DNA of 64,000 bases from Undaria pinnatifida (Eukaryota; Sar; Phaeophyceae; Laminariales; Alariaceae), in contig JABAKD010000027.1 of assembly GCA_012845835.1 (NCBI GenBank), positions 13,500,487 through 13,564,486 on the forward strand. Reading direction: 5' to 3'. A model generated the notes under the pieces. That model had not been told where the DNA came from and searched no databases. It saw only the letters and a list, made by a program, of their open reading frames with translations. Positions 11,311-22,635 of this stretch are shown one piece after another. The translations under genes were made by a program, and so were the position numbers. Numbering within the stretch: position 1 is the first letter of the stretch; every line of letters begins with the position of its first letter.

Positions 11311-12464
11311 TATTATACTAATGAATGATATAGTACGTACGTGCCACCGGTCCTACAAGAGAGGCTGCATAAAATACAGGCATGCCAGGCAGGTACCAGG
11401 TTCTTTCTGGTGCACGTTACGATTAACTGTAATACTTGTGTTGCATGCACAGGCAGCGATGTCTCCGCGACGATCCTATTATTCCAGCTGTCCGTTATTG
11501 GTTCATACGCACCCCTTGGTTGAGTGCCATTCATATGTTGTACACAGCACCCCGACGGGTAGTGTAGTAGTATAATATAATATTAATAGTCTAGACTAGT
11601 GAGTGAGTCACCAAGTACGGCGTTTAAAAGCTTTGCTCTTACGATTTTACTTTTCTCGAATCTATTATTGCATGTACACGATGAGCACTATTAATAGAGA
11701 GTACAACAGAGTAGTAGCAGTGTTTTCGGCTGTTTGTATGCAATGCGTTATAATACGGGGTGCCAGGTAGTATTATTATTATAGTATCAAAACACCCTGA
11801 CACACACCAATAAATTATTATTGTGAAATTATTAGTCTATATGTGTGGCGGTCAAAATCGCTTGGCGCACTCAAAAACCTGGAACGAGCATATGTATGTG
11901 GCGGCTTCCCCCACAACAAGGCAGGCATAGCATTCATTCGTATTGTTCTGGCACACCGCCGCCTTACCGACCGAAGGGGGGCCCTAAATTGTAGCCTCAA
12001 CCTTTCGCCCAGGTGATTATTCGCCGGTTCGTGGGTTAACTCTTCTTAGTCTTCTATATACTCCTCCTCCTGGAGGCTCCTGCATTTTATTATCGCCCTC
12101 GATGGTCGGTCACGGCCAAGCAGTGAGGGGTATGGTAAGTGCGATGCATATGGGCTGTTGACTCGATATAGCCCATGGATTGATGGGGCACTGACACAGC
12201 AGTAGATACATACTTACTTGTGGCCCACGAACTTTTGATTATGCTCGAGTTAATTTGAGAACAACAACGTACTTGTACGGTAGATATAAGGTGTAAGTCG
12301 CAAAGGTATTACAGTACATACCGGTGTTGTGTACCGGTTTAGACTATATACGAAGTATGATGGTATGATGTTGGTGTACGGTGTAGTCATTTCTGGACCG
12401 GGGGGGGCGTTTTTCGTCGTTTTAAGTTTTTTAAGGCCCATAAACGAAACCGTCGTTAATAAAC
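11311..12464. promoter_or_regulatory. Upstream region of ORC6; no specific element identified
   Basis: AT-richer than average with ATTAATAG and TATTATTATT stretches. The ORC6 promoter should lie in or near this segment, but I cannot point to a TATA box or initiator with confidence. No other coding evidence. Confidence 0.25.
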
Positions 12465-12566
12465 ATGCAACCTTTGTTTCCTGGAAAACCTTTTCCCGCA
12501 ATCCGCAATCGAAGCACAATCCTCTCTGTCAACCCCCACAGCCCGCCCTGTGCGTCGTTCCCCACA

Positions 12567-12647
12567 ATGGACATCAACATCCAGGAGCTTCTACGAAAGC
12601 TAGAGGTTGATGATGGAGACGCTCGTATTCTTGGCGAGGCGGAGACG
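12567..12647 (+). CDS. ORC6: Origin recognition complex subunit 6 (ORC6), exon 1
   Basis: ORC6 is the smallest subunit of the nuclear origin recognition complex, which loads the MCM helicase at replication origins; it has two cyclin-box (TFIIB-like) domains and a C-terminal helix that binds ORC3. This exon encodes 27 residues beginning MDINIQELLRKL and ending ILGEAET, matching the short N-terminal helix of plant and animal ORC6 (family starts such as MDI-x-x-x-A-x-K-L). It ends in phase 0 at ACG|GTGAGC. An in-frame ATG at 12,465 would add 34 residues; I chose 12,567 because family members start there and the upstream 34 residues look like 5' UTR. If unspliced, the frame stops at 12,731. On its own the exon is weak evidence; the identification rests on all exons together. 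Recognition is from remembered family patterns, not a database search. Confidence 0.6.
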
Positions 12648-13221
12648 GTGAGCGCTGCAGACGGCGAAATTTTTTCGTCACAAAATCTGATATATCTGTC
12701 CAAAATATTTGAATTTGTCACTGTATTTTAGTGTGCAACGGAGTCGTCCTGTGGTTGACCTGTTGACTGCTGTTGACCCACTGCCTCGTGTGGTAGTACT
12801 GCCATACTGCTACGTGTGCTGTTGCAGTGCTGCACCTCGGGTATCGCAAGCGCAAGGAAGTCTCCCACCCAACTGTCCAGCCACCCATCTATCTAGTTCT
12901 CGGACAAGTCGATCTCATGGCTTACGTGTGTTTCAATGACCGATTACCGATGACATGATTGACACGAACCAGGTGCCATGGTTTTCGTATCGGCCAGTAC
13001 GAGTGCACACGCAAGCGAGCGGTGTCATCGTACCTACTGGGACAGCAGTAGGACAGCCCTAAGAGTTGGCGCGACATTGGCGAACTTGAATGACTTCACC
13101 ACCCTCTCGTACCGGTACTACCGTACCTGCTATATCACAGCAATACAGGATACGCACTACAGCTGAGATGCAGGGGAATAATCACTCTTACTCACTATCT
13201 CAACCCTCAGTGATCTTCTAG

Positions 13222-13500
13222 TTAAGCCATGGTGACAGGTGTTTTCCACTTTCCACCCCGGTACAGTAGACCATCATTTTATTGGGCACAGCAGTGTTCA
13301 GCATTCCCGATTGCTCGTCGATTTTCATCGAGTGTTGCTAAATCACGCTCTCTCTCGCGATTTTCATCGAGTGGTGCTAAATCACGCTCTCTCGCTTTCC
13401 GCTACAAATACCAGAGGTACTTATTGTCGTTTTTTACGCAAGAGAAAGTCCCAACGACTATGATACGAGTATGCACTATTGATAGAAGGCCCTCGAAATT
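13222..13500 (-). mobile_element. SINE body remnant (27.7 kb type), inverted
   Basis: It starts CATGGTGACAGGTGTTTTCC and continues to CGATTTTCATCGAGTGTTGC, the reverse complement of the 27.7 kb body. The CGATTTTCATCGAGTG(T/G)TGCTAAATC segment is repeated twice in tandem (about 13,318 and 13,359). The tRNA head is not recognisable. Confidence 0.4.
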
Positions 13501-13599
13501 GCGTCTTCGACCTTAGTTATTAATACCAGGTAGTATTAATAGTTACCTGGTACTATGGGGTTAACTTACTAGATAGAATGACAGGCCGATGCTTACAAA

Positions 13600-13790
13600 A
13601 AATAAGAAATCCAGCAGCCGGTATGTCGAAGTTAGTGCACAACGCGCCCTCTCCCAAAATAAGAAATTCAGCCTGGGATAGTATTTCTGTTTCTTGAAGT
13701 AAGAAATCCAGGAGCCGTCGCACTGAAATGAGTGTACAACGCATTCTCTCCGAAAAAGAAACCAGCCAGGGAGCGTACTTGTGTTTCTCA
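13600..13790. repeat. Diverged tandem units of about 100 bp
   Basis: AATAAGAAATCCAGCAGCCG (13,601) and GTAAGAAATCCAGGAGCCGT (13,699) are each followed by GTGCACAACGC / GTGTACAACGC and CCTCTC / TTCTCTC. A partial third unit starts at 13,658. Confidence 0.5.
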
Positions 13791-14088
13791 TTAGGTGACC
13801 TGTACAGGTGCCGTACTCCAACAAGCATGCTCTGTGCGCTGAAAAACATGCCGCGCCACTTTTCTCGTTCTATCGGCCGTGTGGTTTTTCGGTCATGTAC
13901 GCGCGGTGTAACAGCTAAAAAGCTGGGCCGAGCTGTTGCGATTTGCAGCTTTGTCGTGTGCTCGATCGACACCACGGGGTTCAGGTGGTAAACGTCCTAT
14001 ACACTCTCCAACACCTCCTTGACCACCACCACACCACACCCCACCACCGTCACCGCCACGGTTCTGCTCTGTGCCTGTGCCTGTGTCT

Positions 14089-14089
14089 G

Positions 14090-14125
<36 letters not shown>

Positions 14126-14130
14126 TGTGT
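14089..14130. repeat. (GTGC)n microsatellite
   Basis: About nine GTGC/GCGT units. They keep several frames open, producing meaningless Cys/Arg/Val or Ala/His/Thr repeats on both strands. Confidence 0.9.
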
Positions 14131-14195
14131 TCTTCGCGTTTTTTCTACCCACCGACCTCCAGCACACCCAGTGCCCGTGTCGATTGTTCACCTTA

Positions 14196-14700
14196 GCGTT
14201 TCAAGGCTTCGTTCGGGTGGGCAATTGGTTAACCTTTCACCAGGAGGTCAAACGGACTGTTAATAGTACCCTTTAGTACCTTAACAATTGGCGTCGTCGG
14301 CAAGAAATGGGGCAAAAAATGGCGTCGTCGGCAAGACATGGGGCAAAAAATGGCGTCGCCGGCAAGACATGTGTTTTCGATTCGTGGGTTCGAATATCGC
14401 CTTGGGTTCGAATATCGCCTTGGGTTCGAATATCGCCTTGGGTTCGAATATCGTCTTTCCGCCAGTAACAAATATTTACGACTTTCCCCGTGTCGAACTC
14501 GAAAAAAGCTCTCCCCGGTACCCCCAGGAAATAGAACCGCGCCGATATTGGTACGTCTGTCCGTATGTCCGCTCGACCTACTGCCCTGCCGGGCCACGAC
14601 GGAAGTGTTATAAGGCTTAGTTTGGGTAGGCAATTGATCAATTGATTAACCTTTTACCAGTGGTCAAGCGGAGTATTCACAGTACCCTCGAACACCTTTA
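14196..14700 (+). mobile_element. Second tRNA-derived SINE, opposite orientation, with internal expansions
   Basis: Same family as 9.6-10.5 kb: body end GGCTTCGTTCGGGTGGGCAA, then three copies of TGGCGTCGTCGGCAAGA(A/C)ATG (two followed by a GGGGCAAAAAA spacer), B-box region CGTGGGTTCGAATATCGCC expanded into four 18-bp units, then the body to GTGTTATAAGGCTTAGTTTG at 14,607. The head and its internal promoter have been amplified in place. Confidence 0.45.
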
Positions 14701-15736
14701 ACACTAGAGAGACGCGACTTTCAAGCCGTGTGGTCACAACCGACTTCTGGATACTCTGCCCTGTGCCCGTACTCCGTTACGGCATACGGCAGTCCTGTAT
14801 GCCACGTGGAGCAGTCGGTAACGCTCGTATCACGCCCTCACTGAGGGTAGCATACCATTTTGTGCGAGAAATTGAGAGTAGCGTAGCATTGTCGCGAGAA
14901 GTTCTTCGCTGGCTGCATGGCCTACCCTCGTTTTGCTGCGACCGACACGTGGGACGACGGTTCGCGCTTCGCGCGACGCGGCCTCGGATGCCCCCCCCTG
15001 CGGAGGGCTGATCGTATTTTATAAAGTTGTTTCGAGCACGTCAGCTGTGTTGAGGTCGATCAAGTCAACGGTCGATACTTATCTTTGCGAGCTGCGTAAT
15101 ACATCGGCAGGGCCGGGCGTTTTTGCAGATGTATTAGCCTTTGGAGACGTACGTCAATGCCTCCCAGGCGTGCTGCCAGGGTCAACAGGACAATTTTTCA
15201 CGAGAGCGATTTGGGTCCATAATCGTTCTGCGCGCTGATACTATATGGCTGATTGTATTTCCGCACCACTACGTGCGATCAAGTTGGGGGGGGATTAGGC
15301 CTGGGCGGGGCGGGATCAGAGGTGTGTGCCTAGTGAAAAAATAGTGTATGTGCGTGTGTTCACCAATGAAACATCCCGACGCATCAGCATTTGACCAAGG
15401 AAGAGGTTTCTCGAACAAGCGGTAAACCCTACTGCCCTCACAAGCTGCCTATAGCTGCGGTTACCAACGCACGTGTCTTGTGCACGAATCGACCGGTGAT
15501 GGGTGTTACAGCCAATCAGGGACACAAATCACCCGGTTTTCACGCCAAATCAGCTGTTGTTATTGTTTACGCGAGTTACGGCAGAATATGGGAATGATCA
15601 AGAATATTCCCCGGGTTTCACAGTATTTTCTCAACGCTTGAACCTTTGCTGAAATATCCCCGCTGCAGTTCCAAGTAGTGTGTTCCGGAAAAGGGGTTGC
15701 AGTTCTTAGAACGTTGCTAATGGCAAGCCGATGTAA
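14701..15736. other. ORC6 intron, no gene seen
   Basis: Moderately GC-rich, few obvious repeats. Several open frames under 105 codons overlap on both strands, none with consistent splice signals or a family match. Confidence 0.4.
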
Positions 15737-16040
15737 GAAAATCTACTACCGAAGATTCCAGCCAAGGTTTGACTCAACGGTTGTCTATGGGCCCAATTTT
15801 TTAAATTTTTTGTTTTTGGAACTGTCCAATTTTCCGGGAAAAATGGATTTCTGGCGGGGTTCTTGAAATATCTATTACCGAAGATACCAGCCAAGGTTTG
15901 CCTCAACGGTTGTCTATGGGCCCGATTTTTTTTATTTTTGTTTTTGGAGCTTTACAATTTTCGGGAAATATGCATTTCTGGCGGGGGTCTTGGGCAATAC
16001 CTGCTTGAGAAATTTCAAGCAGATTTTGGGTTAGAAGCGG
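15737..16040. repeat. Tandem units of about 129 bp (2.3 copies)
   Basis: Units start CTACTACCGAAGATTCCAGC (15,743) and CTATTACCGAAGATACCAGC (15,872), each followed by GGTTGTCTATGGGCCC and GG(A/C)TTTCTGGCGGGG-like blocks; a partial third unit follows. Confidence 0.75.
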
Positions 16041-17799
16041 CGTGATTTCGTGTGTTCCACACACCTCGTTCGACGAAATCAACAACAGCGTCGAGAAATC
16101 TAAACGCGGCGAGCTCGTCAGGGGCTCCAACCGACGGTGTACAGTGCTCACACTACGCCCGGTGATGTGTGGCGAGCGCCGACCAAGCTTCTGTTCAAAA
16201 TACATTTGGCGGTTGGTGTGTGGAAAACAGAAACCATAGCACTCGATCGTCTCCCAACGGGCAAAAACAGAATATCGAGGTTTCTTGACGGAAGACCACA
16301 GGTTGACGTGGGCAAACCTCTCACGCCCTAGATCATGGATTTCATGTGTGCAAGGAGCGACTATTCCAAATAATATGTGTGAACACTCAGGTCGCGATTT
16401 CGCGCAGAGTTCATCGATATAGACTCTCTCTGAGGGATCGTCAGGCCGCGAGGGGAAGGGAGGAAGAATCGGGAGGACTACGGCCACTGGCCTGGGGTGG
16501 CAATGTTGATGAGGATAAAGGTAGACTCTCAGCTATAAACATACCAGGTATATATAGGGAAAGGAAATAGTAGATGAAAGGAGAAGATGTGGGGAAAGGA
16601 ACTGGGGAAATGGTTGGCGGAAGATACCACTGCATTATGGTGAGATCGATCATTCGACTTCATGGGAACTACTTTTTGCTTCATGGAAGGATGTTCGATT
16701 TACATCGGAACGGCATCTACGCTGTACTGTCGCAGGGCAATTTTTTTTTTCTTTCAATTAATCATTCGGCTGTCGCTTGCATTCATGTGGCTTTTCCCGG
16801 AATGAAGAGGGGTGGTCGTGGGTTGCTTCTATTTGGAGATCGAAGTTCAATCGTGGTTGGTGGACTACGTTGATCGTGGCTTTTGGTGGAAATTGACCAC
16901 TTGGGCCGCTTGACGAAAACAAAGCCAGCAACACATTTTTTAAATTATTTTTTGCCCACAAGAACGGTACGAAAATCTCTTCGGCAAAATTCCCCCCCCA
17001 TTTTTTTTTGTTTTTTTTTTTGCTTTGCTATCGCCTTGCCGCTAGCGATGATCTTAAGGGATGAAGCGCGCAGGAAGAAAGGCGAACATTTTTTCAACTG
17101 CGTGCGGATTTAACAATGTAGCGCTCTGAATACCTTACAGCGGGCATCGCCTCGAGCATGCCTGGTATGATATGAGCGCATCACTGCTGTAAAGTTTAAG
17201 TGTTCTTACTTATTTTCGGCTTTTCGTTGTATGAAAAGAAAGGGTTTCCACCGGATTCTTGGAGGCGTTCTGCCTTTCGAAGGTGCGGGGCTGATACAGC
17301 TACGAAAAAAAAAGAAAAAGCGCTTGCGGTGGACACGCGTTCCCTGTAAGTAAACGTACTGTGCCGCCATAGACCCCACGACTGGGTGTTGACCGCTGCA
17401 TGCTGTAAGTTCCTGTGTACACATGCTGTCGCCGGAACAGAAAACGCCCGCGGTTCGTGTTCGTATGATAGCCCCCCCGGCTTTCGTCGGTCTTGACTGC
17501 CACGCGGTCTGATGGTGTGCTGCCACGCAGTCTGATCGTGTGCGGTACCGGACAGCTATTGGTCCCTTGGTCATCATCCCGCGACAGGGTTACGTTTTTT
17601 TTGGGTTAACCAGTGTTTCTGACCGGTTGGACTCCCCAACTGCTGTGGATTTCTGGGTCAAGATGATAACTTTACGAATTTAGCGTTTTCGGGACTGCTG
17701 GTGCGCATGTAAATGTTGGGTGGGTTGCGCGAAACGAACGAATGCCTTCCAAGTCATGTTTCGGGGGATGTTGATGCTGAGATTGCGCTAGCTTCCTGT
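16041..17799. other. ORC6 intron, no gene seen
   Basis: A 194-codon minus-strand frame runs 16,487-15,903 through the 129-bp tandem units; without a motif or splice support I read it as chance. Other content: T- and C-runs near 16,985-17,020 and a few short frames. Confidence 0.4.
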
Positions 17800-18070
17800 C
17801 ATGATATTTTACGGAGATCTATTGTTAACAGGATGAAATTTCACGACAAAAAAAATGGGGAAGCATCGCCACTTTATCTAGGCGTGCTCTCCTCCTGCGC
17901 TACAACAACTGTGTTCGATCGAGAGGCTCTGTATGTACTCGGCAAGACCGGCCAACGAAATAGACTGTAGCCGAGCGCTTTTACACAAAGCCCCGGTGGC
18001 TTTTTTGCCCCCTTTGTTGTTTGATAGTTCATTAATCCTGCTAACAATGGATCTCCGTAAAAATAGGCGC
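17800..18070. repeat. MITE-like segment with 27-bp imperfect inverted ends
   Basis: The left end contains TTTTACGGAGATCTATTGTT (17,807) and the right end AACAATGGATCTCCGTAAAA (18,043), inverted with a single mismatch over this core. No transposase lies between them. Confidence 0.4.
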
Positions 18071-18699
18071 TCAGAAACTTCTTAGAATATGCTTGCACCG
18101 CCACCGTGGGGTGACTACCCTCTATAGTGCCGCTTGAGTGGTGCCGGTTTTGCCCGCTATGGCTAGACCGCAAACTCGTGTTGGCTGCTAGTAGTCGGGG
18201 TTACCCGGTTGGTTTGAGTTTTGGCTAGCTCACTTTTCGTTGGGTTTTCATCAGCTTTTGTCCCACCTTGGTTTCAACTTTGCCACGCCCCCCCGGGATT
18301 TCGAGCCGACTACATCCTGAGTCGGAGGCTTGTAGTCAGTGCATTGCTGTTTCGTTTGCGCGGTGGCTTTTAGTTGTTTTTCTCCATTTTTTACAAGAGT
18401 TTTGCCCCCCCCCCTCCTTTCAGCTCGCGACAACCCCGGTGGTTGAAGCCAACCACATCCCGACGGTGATCTTGCGGCATAGACTACGTTGCAAGGTCGT
18501 TTTGGGCTGGTCGGTGGTAGTCTCGCCGGGTTACTTGCGCTGTGGCTAATCATCTTTTGAGCCAGTTTTCAATAGCTTTTCCTCCTCTTGTCAACTTTAG
18601 GCACCCCCGCGATCCCGTTCAAGCTAACCTCATCACGAAGGAGAAGCTTGTACTAGTAGCACCTACGGAAACACACACCTGGTATATATACCAGGTACG

Positions 18700-18970
18700 G
18701 GAAAAACAAACAGAAATGACGTATGCGTAGTAGTGCTGGTCGCCGCTATAGTGCTATATCCCACGTATGGGAAAAAACAGAAATGATAGCATGCGGAGTA
18801 GTGCTGGTCGCCGCTATAGTGCTATATACCACGTATGGGAAAAAAACAGAAATGACAGTATGTGGAGTAGTGCTGGTCGCCGCTATAGTGCTTGTAAATT
18901 TGCTAGGCACACACGAGAACAACCAGTAATGGCAGTATGCGGAGTAGTGCCGGTTGCCGATATAGTGCCG
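18700..18970. repeat. Tandem units of about 67 bp
   Basis: The GTAGTGCTGGTCGCCGCTAT block repeats at 18,729, 18,797 and 18,865, with a diverged fourth at 18,941. Each is followed by AGTGCTATAT and CACGTATGGG. A related CACTATAGCGGC motif is amplified at 43,573. Confidence 0.8.
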
Positions 18971-19207
18971 GTGTTTTCATTCATAGTGCACATACCGGCA
19001 CTACAGAGGGACCGAAGGCTGGGTTTCTTGTTTGAGAGGCGGTGCAATCTGCTACACTATCTTTAGTGTAACGGCTCCCGCATTTCTTGTCTACCTTCAT
19101 GTATCAGCGAGCAAGGCAGAGAGGGAAGGGGGTTCCGTTTTAGAGGACATGGCGTCGATGGCTACCCGACTTTTTTTTTTTAATGTTAGCCTTTTAGTTC
19201 TTTTCAG

Positions 19208-19298
19208 TTTCGCGATAATTCACCGCCGCCATGGACGGGCTTTTTGTTACGCTGTGTACGCCACCACCCTATTTTTTGACTTGGGAGTTTCGAGCGAG
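19208..19298 (+). other. Exon-like island, unassigned
   Basis: CTTTTAGTTCTTTTCAG then 91 nt open in one frame (containing GRAFCYAVYATTLFFDLGV) and a GAG|GTAGGG donor. It enters in phase 2 and leaves in phase 0. It ends like the SG-V/M-S segment before the ORC6 A-Y-I helix, but it lies upstream of exon 2, so it cannot fill the missing exon in the order seen. Confidence 0.2.
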
Positions 19299-19572
19299 GT
19301 AGGGAGAGCCTCGCGCGGTTGGCCCGCATGCCCGGCATTGAACACAGGGAGTACCAACCTTTCCCGTAGCCTTAGTCCAGCCTGGTGTTTCGTATTTCCG
19401 TGGTTCTTCTTAGGAATCCTGCGTTTTTTTTTTTTTGCCGACGAGGAAAGAAAAGGGCTGAGGTTTTCTCAGTATAAAAATGGCGGCGCGTATCGTGGGG
19501 GGGGCGGGGGCGGGAGAAGAGACTGCTCAGTGGCCCCGGATCTGAGTAAAGGTCTAAAAAAGACAAAGTGAC

Positions 19573-19776
19573 AGGTGCGGGAAATTAATATATGGGCTGG
19601 CCGAACCCCTCCCCCCCAAAAAACAAACACTACGCAGGGAGAACGTACAGTAGGGTGAGCAGCCGACCGAGGGGAAGTTAATAGATGGGCTGGCCGATCC
19701 CCCCCCCCGAAAGAAAACATACAAACACTACGTAGGGTGAACGTACAGTAGGGTGAGCAGCAGACCGAGCTCTCTG
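19573..19776. repeat. Two tandem units of about 102 bp
   Basis: GATGGGCTGGCCGATCCCCC follows an earlier TATGGGCTGGCCGAACCCCT; both continue to GAACGTACAGTAGGGTGAGC. The units differ mainly in the C and A runs. Confidence 0.8.
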
Positions 19777-19911
19777 GGAAGGAGTTCTGACGGTTACGTG
19801 CATGCCATAACGCCTCCGGAAGGGTGAACAGGGTGCTTGCGGGAGTATACCAAATTCGGCTGGGTAGGAAAACGTCTCCATATTAGTTATGACGAGGAAG
19901 GAACGTTATAG

Positions 19912-20160
19912 TACCGTCAGATTTTGTCCCCCTCAAAACACGGGGTTTATAGTTTCCGCGCACTGGTTGAATAACGTCACCCTGTTGACCCTGGTACAAG
20001 CTACACTGTAGTTCACCAAGGGGAGTCGCCGACCTATATCCTTAATGAGGACACTCACCCAGTAATACACGCGACCGGAGTATCACACACAGCTTGCAAA
20101 CATGAGCTTCGACGAAATCTTCGATCTCACAGCTGGATGGAGCGTTTTTTTTTTTTTTTT
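19912..20160 (-). repeat. Family A copy, inverted, first ORC6 intron
   Basis: Contains CGTCAGATTTTGTCCCCCTC, CGTCACCCTGTTGACCCTGG, GGGGAGTCGCCGACCTATAT and CTTCGATCTCACAGCTGGAT, closing in an 18-T run. Confidence 0.55.
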
Positions 20161-20360
20161 TTGTGATATCCCGAGGCCGACCCAACCCACAAAAAATGAG
20201 CTAAAACGGGCCAAAACGGCATTTAATACCTGTTTTTTGCGGCTTGGTTATGACGTTCGTCGGTTTTTAAATTATGAAGTGTTTTTTGCCTGCCCAACCA
20301 AATTTGGTATCCCGTAAAACACCCTAATGAATGAACTCCACACCCATATCTTCCGCTATG

Positions 20361-21033
20361 TCGGTTGACGACTCTCTAGTCCCTTGACGGACGTCCGTCA
20401 AGGCCGCCCGTCAAGGTTCTCCTCCCACTAAAACTAGTATACTTCGTCTACCGAGGCCTTGACGGGGCTAAACTTCACCGTCCCTTCACTACAACTAGTA
20501 TGTTTTGTCGAACGAGGCCTTGGCGGGTCTAGCTAGCTAGACCGTCAGCTGACCTCATTGCGTGTACCTCTTCGTTGCTGGCAGATCCAACGGAAACCCT
20601 CACTGGTCCTTCTTGCGTGCATATTTGTCCTTCAACAGGTGCTACTGCTGTACGCAAGTCGAAAGTGAAATGCATAGGTTTGAATGACGGAGAGACGCTG
20701 AGAAGCTACTTCGGTTGACGGGTCTTTTACCCCTTGATGGACAACCGTCAAGGATGTCCACACTGCGACTACTTTAGTTTTCTAAAGAGACCTTGACGGG
20801 TCTGCACTAGACCGTTTCCCCACTAAAAGGAGTATATTTTTGTCTAAAGAGAGGTTGGCGGGTCAAACTCGACCGTCAACGGACATATTTGCGAATAACT
20901 GGTCATTTTGCTAGCAGATCCAGCGAACACCCTCCCTGATTCTTCGTGCGCGTGTTTTGTCCTGCGGCAGGTACTACGCAATTCAAAGGTAAAATGCAGA
21001 GACTTACAAAACGGAGAGAGGCTGAGAAGCTAC
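20361..21033. repeat. 350-bp tandem duplication carrying ORC6 exon 2
   Basis: Unit 1 (20,361-20,709) and unit 2 (20,710-21,033) share TCGGTTGACG starts, a CCTTGACGG...CCGTCAAGG hairpin, a GACCTTGACGGG-type block, AGATCCAACGG / AGATCCAGCG, and GCTGAGAAGCTAC ends. In unit 1 the hairpin is an exact 22-bp palindrome (20,382-20,403); in unit 2 it is imperfect (20,732-20,753). Unit 2 contains the functional-looking exon 2, unit 1 its decayed version. Confidence 0.75.
20639..20709 (+). pseudogene. Decayed copy of ORC6 exon 2
   Basis: This stretch follows a pyrimidine-rich tract ending TTCAACAG and aligns with exon 2 at 20,971: both contain a GCTGAGAAGCTAC-like end and an AAAGTGAAATGC / AAGGTAAAATGC core. 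Here the exon-2 frame hits a TGA soon after the core and the GTGAGT donor is absent. It sits in the first unit of the 350-bp tandem duplication, so I read it as an exon that was duplicated with its flanks and then lost. Confidence 0.45.
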
Positions 21034-21056
21034 GTTGCTACGGATCTGGCTCTCGG
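20971..21056 (+). CDS. ORC6: ORC6, exon 2
   Basis: The acceptor is a T/C-rich stretch ending GCGGCAG and the donor is CGG|GTGAGT, a near-perfect consensus. Read in phase 0 straight after exon 1 it gives VLRNSKVKCRDLQNGERL, then RSYVATDLAL, leaving two bases (phase 2). This lines up with ORC6 of animals and plants, where an LR-x-S-x-VKC segment is followed about 15 residues later by a C-L-D/E-L-A helix; here the helix reads ATDLAL. The exon lies in the second unit of a 350-bp tandem duplication; the first unit holds a decayed copy of it. The next exon must start with a single completing base. Confidence 0.6.
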
Positions 21057-21649
21057 GTGAGTCGATACTTTAGTTGGGGGTGATCTCCTTGTGCCCTGTG
21101 TGTCAATGTAGCGGAGGGGACTACGTGGGACAAGTAAGAGTGAGCCTCGATGCTCCGCCTCTCTAAACCTGCATCCCATGATAACGCCTGTGAAGGTGTA
21201 TATGCTCCAGTACAACTTATCAATGCTCATGGTACATCCAAAACGAACATTCCTTTGAGACCTAAACGTATAGCGGTAGGCCATCACGGGGAGACTACAG
21301 TAACAGGAACCCATGATCAAGACGAAATCCCACGTATCCCCCAGGGGAAAACACACGGAAAAGAGAAAAGGGAGCCACACTCCTGAGAAGGTCAACACGA
21401 AAAAAAAAAAAAAATCGAAGCGTTGTGATTTCTGTGCGAACCGAGAAAACACGACGTTTTTTTTTTTTCTTCTTTTTTTTACATTTGTTTTTTCAACTTG
21501 GTTTTAGTATAGTAACCCTCCCCTGTCGGGCAAGATTTTTTTTTTTACCGTGCTCCTCTGTACCCCCTTGCTTTTATTACCCATGCACGTATGTGGTTCT
21601 GATTTTCACGTCGCTCAGTAATATATTTTTGTAATATTATATAATACCT

Positions 21650-22570
21650 GGTATATTCCAAAAAAAGAATACCCTGCAGCTGTGAGACCGAAGATTTTGT
21701 CGAAAATAAACTCATCTTTGCAAGCTGTGTGTGATACTCCGATCGCGCGTATTACGGGTTGTGCGTCCTCATTAAGGATACTCGTATAGGTCGGCGACTC
21801 CCCTCGGAACTACAGTGTAGCTATCAGGGTCAACAGGGTGATGTTTAGTCAGTCTGTGCGCGGAAGCTATAAAACCCGTTTTTGAGGGGGACAGAATCTG
21901 ACAGCTGTGGAAGGAAATGCATCCGTTTATCAAGCGTATCCTGTAAGTCGTGTAACCGGTGAGAGGCGGGCGGAGTTTTTAAGGGCGTGGGGGCCTGGGT
22001 TTGAACAAGAGGGAGCCGGGGGGAGGGGGGGGGGGGGACGGGCGGGGCAACTCAATCTATGCGTGGAAGCTATAAATCCTTTAAGGGGATAAATCTGACG
22101 GTTTTGGAAGGAATGAACCAGTTTGTCATGTATATCCTGTAAGTCGTACAACCAGTGAGGAGAGGGCGGAGTGTTCGAGGGGGTGGGGGGGGAGGGGGGG
22201 GGGGCAAAAGGGTTTTCAACAGCTTTAGGTCGCATAGATGTTGGGGGTTGCTATACGCGTGGTGCTAGGTCTAGGCGATGGTGCGGGTGGTGGGGGAAGG
22301 AGGGGGCGTTGGGGGGGGATGAATTGGAGCAGCGGCATGGATGGCTCTAGATACTGAGGTGATTGCGATGTCAGGCGGGGCGTTTGAGCAAGAGGGAGCT
22401 GGGAAAAAGGGGGGGGGGGGGGGGGGGTTGGGGGGGGGGAGGGGTTTTTAAGAGGTTTAGGTCGCATATATGTAGGGGCTTGCTGTACGCGTGGTGCTAG
22501 GTCTAGGCGATCGTGCAGGTGGTGGGGAAGGAGGGGGCGTTGGGGGGGGGGGGGGGTAATATATATATAT
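21650..22570 (+). repeat. Family A copy with two G-rich extensions, second ORC6 intron
   Basis: The body (21,675-22,090) carries CAGCTGTGAGACCGAAGATT, ATACTCCGATCGCGCGTATT and GACAGCTGTGGAAGGAAATG. Then come a second TCTGACGGTTTTGGAAGGAA block and two GGTCTAGGCGAT..GGAAGGAGGGGGCGTTGG units with poly-G runs of up to 18, ending in an (AT)n stretch. Confidence 0.5.
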
Positions 22571-22635
22571 ATATTTGTTTGATGTATCACTTTTACTCTC
22601 CGGCTCGACCTGTATGTACCGTATAAATTTCTACC

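Noticed and set aside
17713-17970. Possible ORC6-like segment containing VFDREALYVLG
   Set aside because: It lies upstream of exon 2, overlaps a MITE-like inverted repeat, and its splice borders and phases do not fit.
18415-18510. Exon-like segment after a strong C-rich tract ending TTTCAG
   Set aside because: Its AACCACATCCCGACGG core recurs at 22,888, so it belongs to a repeat, and it matches no protein.
21148-21386. Frame with APVQLINAHGTSKTNIPLRP resembling a gypsy protease linker
   Set aside because: The similarity is generic and no protease or reverse transcriptase motif lies nearby.
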